This document shows, one piece after another, positions 1 through 7,326 of a stretch of DNA of 64,000 nt (position 1 is its first letter; the number at the start of each line of letters is the position of its first letter). Location of the stretch: contig NZ_CP084541.1 of NCBI RefSeq assembly GCF_020410765.1, forward strand, positions 2,976,001-3,040,000, read 5' to 3'. The notes under the pieces were generated by a model. It saw only the letters and a list, made by a program, of their open reading frames with translations. It was not told the origin of the DNA and searched no databases. This stretch comes from Streptomyces marincola. Lineage in GTDB: Bacteria; Actinomycetota; Actinomycetes; Streptomycetales; Streptomycetaceae. A program made the position numbers and the translations under genes.

Positions 1-1
1 C

Positions 2-697
2 GCCGGGACCGCGGGACGGCTCGGCGTGCTGGACGCGAGCGAGTGCCCGCCGACGTTCAACACCTCGCCCGACGAGGTCGTCGGCCTCATCGCCGGCGGC
101 CCCGAGGCCATGGTGTCCGCCGTCGAGGGCGCGGAGGACAGCAAGCGGCTGGCCGCGGACGACCTCGACGCGCGCGGGCTGACCGCGGACGACGTCGTCG
201 TCGGCGTCTCGGCCTCGGGGCGCACGCCGTACGCGGTCGGCGCGGTCGAGCACGCGCGCGCCAGGGGCGCGCTCACCATCGGTGTCTCGTGCAACGAGGG
301 CTCGCCCCTGGCCGCGGCGGCGGAACACGGCATCGAGGTCGTCGTCGGGCCCGAGCTGATCGCCGGTTCAACGCGTCTGAAGGCGGGCACCGCGCAGAAG
401 CTCGTGCTGAACATGATCTCGACGATCAGCATGATCCGCCTCGGCAAGACCTACGGGAACCTGATGGTCGACGTGCGCGCCTCGAACGAGAAGCTGCGGG
501 CCAGGTCGCGGCGCATCGTGCACCTCGCCACCGGCGCACCCGCCGGCGTGGTCGAGGAGGCGCTGACGGCGACCGGCGGTGAGGTGAAGCACGCGATCCT
601 CACCATTCTGGGCGAGGTGGACGCGCCCACGGCCGACCGTCTGCTGACGCGCCACGGCGGCCACCTGCGCGCGGCCCTGACGGCGGCGCGCGCGTGA
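2..697 (+). CDS. murQ: N-acetylmuramic acid 6-phosphate etherase, 5' truncated by window edge
   Basis: This cytoplasmic enzyme of peptidoglycan recycling splits the lactyl ether of MurNAc-6-phosphate to give GlcNAc-6-phosphate and D-lactate. The frame is open from base 2, and the first residues read AGTAGRLGVLDASECPPTF, the sugar-phosphate-binding signature of MurQ. A SIS fold follows (VVVGVSASGRTPYAVGAV), then the conserved GSTRLKAGTAQK and NLMVDVRASNEKLRARS motifs. About 232 residues are visible of the usual roughly 300, so only the N-terminal quarter is missing. Its stop overlaps the next start by 4 bp (GTGA), so the two are translationally coupled. Its product, GlcNAc-6-P, is the substrate of the NagA encoded 13 kb downstream. 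Confidence 0.95.
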   Translation, partial: AGTAGRLGVLDASECPPTFNTSPDEVVGLIAGGPEAMVSAVEGAEDSKRLAADDLDARGLTADDVVVGVSASGRTPYAVGAVEHARARGALTIGVSCNEGSPLAAAAEHGIEVVVGPELIAGSTRLKAGTAQKLVLNMISTISMIRLGKTYGNLMVDVRASNEKLRARSRRIVHLATGAPAGVVEEALTATGGEVKHAILTILGEVDAPTADRLLTRHGGHLRAALTAARA

Positions 698-1686
698 CCG
701 ACCCGCGACCGCCGGGCACGTCCGCACCGGGTACAACCCTGCCGGGCACGTCCCTGCCCGGCGACGCGGAACGCTGTCTCGGCACGGCCGGCATACCGGC
801 GGCCGAGGTGACCGCGTGCGCGCCCATGGCCGGCGGCACCTACAACACGCTGCTGCGCCTGCGGCTGCGCGACGGCGCCCGGCTGGTGCTGAAGCTGCCG
901 CCGCCGCGGCACGCCCCGGCCCTCACCCACGAACGGGACCTGCTGCGCGGCGAGGCCGCCTTCTTCCGGGCCGCCGCGGAGGCGGGGGTCCCGGTGCCCG
1001 AGGTGGTCGCGGCCGACCGCGACTTCGTGCTGATGACCGAGTGCCGGGGCAGCGGCTGGCACCAGGCGCCCCCGCCGGCTTCGGAACGGGACCGGCTGCG
1101 CCGCGACCTGGGCGTGCTGGCCGGGCGTCTGCACGGCGTCGCGGGACCGCGTTTCGGCTACCCGGGCGGCGCGGTACCGGCCGCGAACGGCTGGCGCGGC
1201 ACGTTTCTCGCGATGCTGGCGGCGGTGCTCGCCGACGCGGAACGTTTCGCCGTTCCCCTGCCCGTGCCGGCCGACCGCGTGCGCGCGCTCGCGGAGGCCG
1301 CGGCGCCCGCCCTCGACGAGGTCGCGGTGCCCTCGGTGGTGCACTTCGACCTGTGGGAGGGCAACGTCCTGCTGGCCGACGGCGCGATCAGCGCCCTCAT
1401 CGACGGCGAGCGCATGATGTGGGGCGACCCGCTGGCCGAACTGGCCTCGCTCAACCTGCTGGGCGGGCCCGAGGACGACGCCGCGCTGCTCGCGGGGTAC
1501 GCGGCGGCCGGCGGCAGGACGGCGTTCGATGAGGCCGCGCACGCGCGGATGGCGCTCTACCGCTGCTACCTGTACCTGATCATGCTGGTCGAGGTGGCTC
1601 CGCGCGGGTACGGCGCCGAACGCCGCGCCCTGCTCGACGCCCGGGTCGTTCCGGCCCTGCACGCCGCGCTGGCCCGCCTCGGCTGA
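694..1686 (+). CDS. APH/fructosamine-kinase-family phosphotransferase coupled to murQ
   Basis: This 330-aa protein has the aminoglycoside/choline-phosphotransferase fold. LVLKLPPPR carries the nucleotide-binding lysine, VVHFDLWEGNVLL is the HxDxxxxN catalytic loop, and ALIDGERMMWGDP is the metal-binding Asp motif. The GTG start overlaps the murQ stop. That coupling suggests it phosphorylates a cell-wall sugar that feeds MurQ or a related recycling step; this is inference, and an antibiotic kinase or fructosamine kinase cannot be excluded by eye. The first 23 residues are a low-complexity Pro/Gly/Thr repeat (PPGTSAPGTTLPGTSLPG) that is probably disordered. Confidence 0.8.
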   Translation: MTDPRPPGTSAPGTTLPGTSLPGDAERCLGTAGIPAAEVTACAPMAGGTYNTLLRLRLRDGARLVLKLPPPRHAPALTHERDLLRGEAAFFRAAAEAGVPVPEVVAADRDFVLMTECRGSGWHQAPPPASERDRLRRDLGVLAGRLHGVAGPRFGYPGGAVPAANGWRGTFLAMLAAVLADAERFAVPLPVPADRVRALAEAAAPALDEVAVPSVVHFDLWEGNVLLADGAISALIDGERMMWGDPLAELASLNLLGGPEDDAALLAGYAAAGGRTAFDEAAHARMALYRCYLYLIMLVEVAPRGYGAERRALLDARVVPALHAALARLG

Positions 1687-1895
1687 ATCCCGGGCTCGCA
1701 GACCCCCGCGTCAACGGTCGCCCTCCCGGGCGCGCCAGGGCATGCCGGGCCCCTCGGAACGCCACCGCGCGCCACCAGATGCCACGACGCGCCCCGGGCG
1801 GCACCGAGCACGACCGCGCGCCGCGGGCACCACCACGCGCCCCGCGCCGGGCACCGCCGCGGGGCGCGAGCCCTACCGCAGGGCGCGGGGCGCGG

Positions 1896-2354
1896 TCAGG
1901 CGTTCCGCAGGGCGCGGTACACGCACGCGGTGGTGACGCCGTAGGCCAGGTGGGGGAACACGTCCGCCGCCCAGTCCGCCGCCCGCCACGTGCCCGGTCT
2001 GGTCACGCCGAGCGCCGCCGCGGGCACGTCGCTGCTCGCCATGGCCGCCGCCGCGAGGGCCGGCCCTGCCAGCCGGTGCGGGAAGCAGCACCCGGCCGCG
2101 CGGAACACCGCGTACGCGACGCCCACGCCGAGCCCCGTGACGTATCCGAGCAGGGCGCCCGCGGCCTGCTCGCGCGCCGGCGCGTGCTCGTCGTCGCCCG
2201 GGTTGATGCCGGCCCGTACGGCGAGTTCGTCGGCGACCTGGTCGGGGGTGCTGCTCGCGGGCCGGCCGCGGACCAGCATGTCGGCGTAGGTGGCGATGTT
2301 GAGGGCGGCCGTGCCGGCCGCGCCGGCCAGCAGTCCCCTGGTGAGCGCGTGCAT
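1896..2354 (-). CDS. small membrane protein of unknown function
   Basis: 152 aa. The ATG at 2354 is preceded by GGAGGAG at good spacing, so longer upstream versions of the frame are rejected. It has hydrophobic stretches near residues 5-25, 64-86 and 95-112 and a polar loop around 35-63 (STPDQVADELAVRAGINPGDD), and looks like a three- or four-helix membrane protein. A CC pair (AGCCFPHR) lies between the second and third hydrophobic stretches. I do not recognise the family. Both flanks are unusually repetitive noncoding DNA. Confidence 0.75.
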   Translation of the reverse strand: MHALTRGLLAGAAGTAALNIATYADMLVRGRPASSTPDQVADELAVRAGINPGDDEHAPAREQAAGALLGYVTGLGVGVAYAVFRAAGCCFPHRLAGPALAAAAMASSDVPAAALGVTRPGTWRAADWAADVFPHLAYGVTTACVYRALRNA

Positions 2355-2622
2355 GGGTACTCCTCCGGTGTTCTCGCTGCCCTGCCCCTCCCGCCCCGGA
2401 GTACCCCGGGGCCGACCGCGCCACGCCGTGCCCCCCGGCGGAACGCACCGCCTCCGGCGCGTCGCGAGGAAACGGCCCCGGCAGGCTGCGGCAGAACGCA
2501 CCCCGGCGGGTCGCGGACGTACGGGCGGCCCCCGGCCGGTCGCGGGGGAACGGCCCCGGCGGATCGCGCCGCCCCCGGCAGCGGACGAACGCCCCCCGCA
2601 GGTCGCGGGGGCGGGCACGGCG
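2355..2622. other. noncoding stretch with degenerate GC-rich repeats
   Basis: The stretch holds no convincing gene. It carries repeated modules built on GTCGCG and ACGGCCCCGGC. The clearest pair, at about 2461-2482 and 2539-2560, matches at 20 of 22 positions. It also contains the promoter and ribosome-binding site of the small membrane protein. Confidence 0.5.
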
Positions 2623-2652
2623 AAGGGCGGTACCCCGTGGGGTACCGCCCTT
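2623..2652 (-). terminator. groEL2 terminator hairpin
   Basis: A perfect 14-bp inverted repeat (AAGGGCGGTACCCC and its complement) with a 2-base centre, 46 bases past the groEL2 stop. There is no strong U tract, which is normal in this genus. Confidence 0.8.
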
Positions 2653-2698
2653 GTGCACCGTGCGCGCGTGCGCGCGGCGTGGCCTCCGAGCGCGTGGC

Positions 2699-4327
2699 TC
2701 AGAAGTCCATGCCACCGCCCATGCCACCGGCGGCGTCGCCGCCACCGGCCGGGGTCTTCTCCGGCTTGTCGGCGATGACGGCCTCGGTGGTCAGGAACAG
2801 CGCCGCGATGGACGCCGCGTTCTGGAGCGCCGAGCGGGTGACCTTGGTCGGGTCGGGGATGCCCGCGGCCAGCAGGTCGACGTACTCGCCGGTCGCCGCG
2901 TTCAGGCCGTGGCCCTGGGGAAGGTTGCGCACCTTCTCCACGACGACGCCGCCCTCAAGGCCGGCGTTCACCGCGATCTGCTTCAGCGGGGCCTCAAGGG
3001 CCAGGCGGACCGCGGCCGCACCGGTGGCCTCGTCGCCCTCCAGCTCCAGCTTCTCCAGCGCCGAGCCGGCCTGGAGCAGGGCCACGCCACCACCGGCGAC
3101 GATGCCCTCCTCGACGGCGGCCTTGGCGTTGCGCACCGCGTCCTCGATGCGGTGCTTGCGCTCCTTCAGCTCCACCTCGGTGGCGGCGCCGGCCTTGATG
3201 ACGGCCACGCCGCCGGCCAGCTTCGCCAGACGCTCCTGGAGCTTCTCGCGGTCGTAGTCCGAGTCCGAGGCGTCGATCTCGGCGCGGATCTGGTTGACCC
3301 GGCCCTGGACCTGGTCGCTGTCGCCGGCACCGTCGACGATGGTGGTCTCGTCCTTGGTGATGACGACCTTGCGGGCGCGGCCCAGCAGGTCGAGGGTCGC
3401 GTTCTCCAGCTTGAGGCCGACCTCTTCGGAGATGACCTGGCCGCCGGTGAGGATCGCGATGTCGCCCAGCATGGCCTTGCGGCGGTCGCCGAAGCCCGGG
3501 GCCTTGACGGCGACGGACTTGAAGGTGCCGCGGATCTTGTTCACGACGAGGGTCGACAGGGCCTCGCCCTCGACGTCCTCGGCGATGATCAGCAGCGGCT
3601 TGCCCGACTGCATGACCTTCTCCAGCAGCGGAAGGAGGTCCTTCACGTTGCTGACCTTGGAGTTCACGATGAGGATGTAGGGGTCCTCAAGCTCCGCCTC
3701 CATGCGCTCCATGTCGGTGGCGAAGTAGGCGGAGATGTAGCCCTTGTCGAAGCGCATGCCCTCGGTGAGCTCCAGCTCAAGCCCGAAGGTCTGCGACTCC
3801 TCGACCGTGATGACGCCTTCCTTGCCGACCTTGTCCATGGCCTCGGCGATCAGCTCACCGATCTGGGTGTCGCCGGCCGAGATGGAGGCGGTGGAGGCGA
3901 TCTGCTCCTTGGTCTCGACCTCCTTGGCCTGGCTCAGCAGGGCCTCGGAGACCTTCTCGACGGCCGCCTCGATGCCCCGCTTGAGGGCCATCGGGTTGGC
4001 GCCCGCCGCAACGTTGCGCAGCCCCTCGCGGACCAGCGCCTGGGCGAGGACGGTCGCCGTGGTCGTGCCGTCGCCGGCCACGTCGTCCGTCTTCTTGGCG
4101 ACCTCCTTGACCAGCTCGGCGCCGATCTTCTCGTAGGAGTCCTCCAGCTCGATCTCCTTGGCGATCGAGACACCGTCGTTGGTGATCGTGGGGGCGCCCC
4201 ACTTCTTCTCCAGCACGACGTTCCGGCCCTTGGGGCCGAGCGTGACCTTGACGGCGTCGGCGAGCTGGTTCATCCCGCGCTCAAGGCCGCGCCGCGCCTC
4301 CTCGTTGAACGCGATGATCTTGGCCAT
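2699..4327 (-). CDS. groEL2: chaperonin GroEL2 (Hsp60), stand-alone copy
   Basis: A 542-aa full-length chaperonin subunit that forms the ATP-driven folding cage in the cytoplasm. It starts MAKIIAFNEEARRGLERGMN. The ATP-site motifs VKVTLGPKGRNVVL and DDVAGDGTTTATVLA and the equatorial GIVAGGGVALL are present, and the tail is the typical GGM-rich GGMGGGMDF. No groES lies beside it, as in the second actinobacterial groEL. The start is supported by GGGAGG 8 bases upstream. Two CIRCE-like elements 125-186 bases upstream indicate HrcA repression and heat-shock induction. Confidence 0.97.
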   Translation of the reverse strand: MAKIIAFNEEARRGLERGMNQLADAVKVTLGPKGRNVVLEKKWGAPTITNDGVSIAKEIELEDSYEKIGAELVKEVAKKTDDVAGDGTTTATVLAQALVREGLRNVAAGANPMALKRGIEAAVEKVSEALLSQAKEVETKEQIASTASISAGDTQIGELIAEAMDKVGKEGVITVEESQTFGLELELTEGMRFDKGYISAYFATDMERMEAELEDPYILIVNSKVSNVKDLLPLLEKVMQSGKPLLIIAEDVEGEALSTLVVNKIRGTFKSVAVKAPGFGDRRKAMLGDIAILTGGQVISEEVGLKLENATLDLLGRARKVVITKDETTIVDGAGDSDQVQGRVNQIRAEIDASDSDYDREKLQERLAKLAGGVAVIKAGAATEVELKERKHRIEDAVRNAKAAVEEGIVAGGGVALLQAGSALEKLELEGDEATGAAAVRLALEAPLKQIAVNAGLEGGVVVEKVRNLPQGHGLNAATGEYVDLLAAGIPDPTKVTRSALQNAASIAALFLTTEAVIADKPEKTPAGGGDAAGGMGGGMDF

Positions 4328-4451
4328 GTGAAGTGGTCCTCCCAGGACTGGGGTGGATTGCTCCGGACCGCGCTGGCGCCCGCGACGGACGGCCCCGTGG
4401 CCGGCGGCTCCTTGCGCCGCCGTCCCCTGGACCTCACCGAACCGGTCCTTG

Positions 4452-4478
4452 CTGTCACTCTCGCCTTCAGAGTGCTAA
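4452..4478. promoter_or_regulatory. CIRCE-like HrcA operator 1 (degenerate left arm)
   Basis: The arms are CTGTCACTC and GAGTGCTAA with a 9-base spacer. The right arm matches the CIRCE consensus perfectly and the left arm at 6 of 9 positions. It lies upstream of groEL2. Confidence 0.75.
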
Positions 4479-4486
4479 CGCCATGA

Positions 4487-4513
4487 TTAGCACTCTGGCC
4501 CGGAGAGTGCAAG
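4487..4513. promoter_or_regulatory. CIRCE-like HrcA operator 2 (degenerate right arm)
   Basis: The arms are TTAGCACTC and GAGTGCAAG with a 9-base spacer. The left arm is perfect and the right arm matches 7 of 9. It starts 8 bases after operator 1 ends, so the two perfect arms face each other across the gap. Confidence 0.8.
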
Positions 4514-4611
4514 CAGACAGGGAAGCGCGGCAGGTCAGCGCCCCGGCCCGCGCCGGGCCACCGCCCGCCGCGGAGCCGCCTCGCGCGCGGGGCACCGGCG
4601 CGCGCACGCGT

Positions 4612-4647
4612 CAGGGCCCGCGTTCCCCTGGGGGAACGCGGGCCCTG
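4612..4647 (-). terminator. cold-shock gene terminator
   Basis: A 17-bp perfect stem (core GGGCCCGCGTTCCCC) with a 2-base centre, 30 bases downstream of the cold-shock stop codon. Confidence 0.85.
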
Positions 4648-4676
4648 GCGTGAGGTGCCGCGGTACGGTCGGCGAA

Positions 4677-4880
4677 TCAGGCTGCCACTCGGACCATGTC
4701 GGCCTGTGGCCCCTTCTGTCCCTGCGAGATCTCGAACTCGACCCGCTGTCCCTCTTCCAGGGTGCGGTAGCCGTCCATCTGAATCGCGCTGTAGTGGACG
4801 AACACGTCCGCACCACCGTCTACCGCGATGAAGCCGTAGCCCTTCTCCGCGTTGAACCACTTGACGGTGCCCTGAGCCAT
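4677..4880 (-). CDS. CspA-family cold-shock protein
   Basis: A 67-aa single OB-fold nucleic-acid-binding protein, the standard family length. RNP1 (KGYGFIAV) and RNP2 (DVFVHYS) are intact, and the protein starts MAQGTVKWFN. Such proteins melt RNA structure and act as RNA chaperones or antiterminators. The ATG follows GGGGAG. It is transcribed alone, with a strong terminator behind it and a long AT-richer leader region ahead. It is probably the orthologue of the small cold-shock gene found next to groEL2 in other Streptomyces. Confidence 0.95.
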   Translation of the reverse strand: MAQGTVKWFNAEKGYGFIAVDGGADVFVHYSAIQMDGYRTLEEGQRVEFEISQGQKGPQADMVRVAA

Positions 4881-5314
4881 TCCAAACTCCCCATTTTGCC
4901 GGCCCTTTCACGAGACCGCACTTCGCGGGCCCGGGTCAGACCTCTCAGACCCCACCCCCGGGCGGTCGGGGGGTGTACGCCGGAACGCGTCGACCGCCGC
5001 TGAATGTATCTGCACGGACGCCCAGTGCAACAGGCCATTCGGCAGAGAATTCTTGGGGCGCCAGAACGGGCAAAAACCGCATATCGCTTGAAAGTTGAAG
5101 TTTTCGCCGGTGACCAAAAGCATCAACCCGACAATTGGTGCACCAATTTTCCGCACAATGTCCGCGTGAAGTGTCGTGAATTCACATGCGGAGCGCCCTT
5201 GCCCGACGGGCCGCCGTCCGGGCCAGGCCACTTTAGCGTTCCGGACACACGCGACCGCCCCGGGCCCGGAACGGGCGCGGGGCGGCGCGCGGCGTCGGGT
5301 GCGGGGCGGCCGGG
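4881..5314. promoter_or_regulatory. AT-richer promoter and leader region of the cold-shock gene
   Basis: 434 bases without a gene. The centre (about 5030-5200) is markedly richer in A and T than its surroundings. It includes the perfect 16-bp palindrome AATTGGTGCACCAATT at 5133-5148. A weak hairpin (CGTTCCGG at 5237-5244 with CCGGAACG at 5266-5273) may end the sulfur-carrier/threonine synthase transcript. Confidence 0.55.
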
Positions 5315-5590
5315 TCAGCCGCCGGCGACGGCCGGGATGATCGACACGCCTGCGCCGTCCGGGGTGGACGTGCCCAGGCCATCGGCGAAGCGCACGTCGT
5401 CGTCGTTCACGTAGACGTTCACGAAACGGCGCAGCCTGCCGTCGTCGTCGAGCACCCGGGCGGCGATCCCGCTGTGGTTGCGTTCGAGGTCGTCCAGCAC
5501 CTCGCGGAGCGTTCCGCCCTCGGCGGTGACCTCGCTCAGGCCGCCGGTGTAGGTGCGCAGGATGGTCGGGATTCGGACAGTCACACTCAT
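5315..5590 (-). CDS. MoaD/ThiS-family ubiquitin-like sulfur-carrier protein (CysO-like)
   Basis: 91 aa ending in the Gly-Gly that is thiocarboxylated in this family (SIIPAVAGG). The beta-grasp fold is recognisable from MSVTVRIPTILRTYTGG and FVNVYVNDDDVRF. Its ATG overlaps the threonine synthase stop by 4 bp (ATGA), so it is the second gene of a thrC operon and should share the SAM riboswitch. In mycobacteria the close homologue CysO donates sulfur to CysM for cysteine synthesis; that role here is inferred. No CysM or Mec protease gene is adjacent. Confidence 0.88.
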   Translation of the reverse strand: MSVTVRIPTILRTYTGGLSEVTAEGGTLREVLDDLERNHSGIAARVLDDDGRLRRFVNVYVNDDDVRFADGLGTSTPDGAGVSIIPAVAGG

Positions 5591-6945
5591 GATGCGAGAC
5601 CAGCCTCTCGGAACGAGTCGAGGTTCGGACGGATGATCGCGGACGGGCCCGTGGTCGGGGCCACCGCGTCCAGGGTCTTCAGGCCGTCGCCGGTGTTCAG
5701 GACGACGGTGGTCAGGGCCGGGTCGAGCGCGCCCGACTCGATGAGCTTCCTGGTCACGCCCAGGGTCACCCCGCCCGCGGTCTCGGCGAAGACTCCTTCG
5801 GTGCGCGCGAGCAGCTTGATCGCGTCGACGACCTGCTCGTCGGACACGTCCTCGACCGCGCCGCCGGTGCGCCGGGCGATGTCGAGCACGTAGGGGCCGT
5901 CCGCCGGGTTCCCGATCGCGAGCGACTTGGCGATGGTGTCGGGGCGCACCGGCCGCACCACGTCGTGCCCGGCCTTGTACGCCTGGGCGACCGGCGAGCA
6001 GCCGGTGGCCTGGGCACCGAAGATCCGGTAGGGCCGGTCCTCGACCAGACCCGTGGCGATCAGCTCCTTGAGGCCCTTGTCGATCTTGGTGAGCTGCGAA
6101 CCCGAGGCGATCGGGACGACGAGCTGGTCGGGCAGCCGCCAGCCGAGCTGCTCGCAGATCTCGTACGCGAGGGTCTTGGAGCCCTCGGCGTAGTAGGGGC
6201 GCAGGTTCACGTTCACGAACCCCCAGCCCTCGCCCGCCGGGTCGCCGATCAGTTCGCTACAGAAACGGTTCACCTCGTCGTAGGTGCCCTCGATCCCGAC
6301 GACGTCCCCGCCGTAGACGGAGGCCATCACGACCTTGCCCTGCTCCAGGTCGTGCGGGATGAAGACGCACGAGCGCAGCCCGGCGCGGGCGGCGGCGGCG
6401 CCCACGGCGCCGGCCAGGTTGCCCGTCGAGGAGCAGGAGAGCGTGGTGAAGCCGAAGGCGCGGGCGGCCTCGACGGCGTTCGCGACGACCCGGTCCTTGA
6501 AGGAGTGCGTCGGGTTCCCCGAGTCGTCCTTGAGGTACAGGCCGCCGGTGACGCCCAGCTCGGCGGCGAGCCGGTCGGCCTTGATCAGCTGGGTCCAGCC
6601 CGGGTTCAGGTTGGGCTTGTCCGCGACGTCGGCGGGCACCGGCAGCAGCGGCGCGTAGCGCCAGATGCTCGCGGGGCCGGACTCGATCCGGCGGCGGAGC
6701 GCCTCGGGGTCGCCGAGCGGCAGGTCGTAGGCGATCTCCAGGGGTCCGAAACAGGACGTACAGGCGAACGCCGGGGTGAGCGGGAAGCGCTCCCCGCACT
6801 CGCGGCAGGAGAGCGCGGCGGCGGGGCCGAGATCGACGGCGGGGGCGCCGTTCTCGGCTGCGGGGGTGTGGTCGCGGGGTGCGGTGTCGGTCGCGTGGCT
6901 GCCGGTGGCGCTGTGTGCGGGACCGGATGCTGTCGGCACGGACAT
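5587..6945 (-). CDS. thrC: threonine synthase
   Basis: A PLP enzyme converting O-phosphohomoserine to threonine. I chose the ATG at 6945 (452 aa) because a GGAGAAGG sequence precedes it and the longer frame would run through a riboswitch. An N-terminal zinc-ribbon-like knuckle has Cys47, Cys50, Cys62 and Cys65. NPTHSFKDR contains the PLP lysine (Lys150), followed by SCSSTGNLAGAVGAAA, the phosphate-binding loop. The first 45 residues are a low-complexity extension. Its control by a SAM riboswitch makes sense because phosphohomoserine is the branch point to methionine and S-adenosylmethionine. Confidence 0.95.
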   Translation of the reverse strand: MSVPTASGPAHSATGSHATDTAPRDHTPAAENGAPAVDLGPAAALSCRECGERFPLTPAFACTSCFGPLEIAYDLPLGDPEALRRRIESGPASIWRYAPLLPVPADVADKPNLNPGWTQLIKADRLAAELGVTGGLYLKDDSGNPTHSFKDRVVANAVEAARAFGFTTLSCSSTGNLAGAVGAAAARAGLRSCVFIPHDLEQGKVVMASVYGGDVVGIEGTYDEVNRFCSELIGDPAGEGWGFVNVNLRPYYAEGSKTLAYEICEQLGWRLPDQLVVPIASGSQLTKIDKGLKELIATGLVEDRPYRIFGAQATGCSPVAQAYKAGHDVVRPVRPDTIAKSLAIGNPADGPYVLDIARRTGGAVEDVSDEQVVDAIKLLARTEGVFAETAGGVTLGVTRKLIESGALDPALTTVVLNTGDGLKTLDAVAPTTGPSAIIRPNLDSFREAGLAS

Positions 6946-6963
6946 GGGTACGAGGCCCTTCTC

Positions 6964-7099
6964 CTCATCTTCCCCGCGACGTATCTCGCCGCGGGACGGA
7001 ATTGGCACCTTCCCCACCGGTGACCTCGTGTACGTCACGAGACCGGCGGAAGGGTTGCCGGGGCTTCTACGGGCCGTTCCCTCTGCCCCTCTGGATGAG
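6964..7099 (-). promoter_or_regulatory. SAM-I (S-box) riboswitch upstream of thrC
   Basis: Read on the minus strand, P1 is CTCATC (7094-7099) pairing with GATGAG (6964-6969). Between them, in order, are the S-box landmarks CCAGAGGGGCAGAGGGA, ACGGCCC, GAAGCCCCGGCAACC and GGTGCCAATTCCGTC. The 3' P1 strand abuts the thrC ribosome-binding site (GGAGAAGG). No terminator is visible, so SAM binding probably hides that site and blocks translation. Confidence 0.9.
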
Positions 7100-7326
7100 C
7101 GGTGTGCAGTTGTCGGCATCAGGGTCCCGATATGCGGAGGACACCTGCGCTGTCCGAGACTGTAACGGACGTCCCCGACAATGGCCCGGGCCGTCCGATC
7201 CGCGAGACACGCGGGAGACCACGAGAAAGCTCAAGAAACCTGCCCCAGCGGGTTCGGACCCCGCCAGTAAGGGGCAGATACGGCCATACAGGTTAAATGT
7301 GGCCGAACGCGACAGGAGCGACATTC

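Noticed and set aside
4470..4495. A single CIRCE element with an 8-base spacer
   Set aside because: The arms are in reversed order relative to CIRCE; the correct reading is two adjacent elements with 9-base spacers.
6946..7119. N-terminal extension of threonine synthase
   Set aside because: The extra codons coincide with the SAM riboswitch and would not resemble other threonine synthases.
7297..7326. Upstream ATG start for gpgS
   Set aside because: It has no ribosome-binding site, while the GTG at 7327 has AGGAG at ideal spacing.
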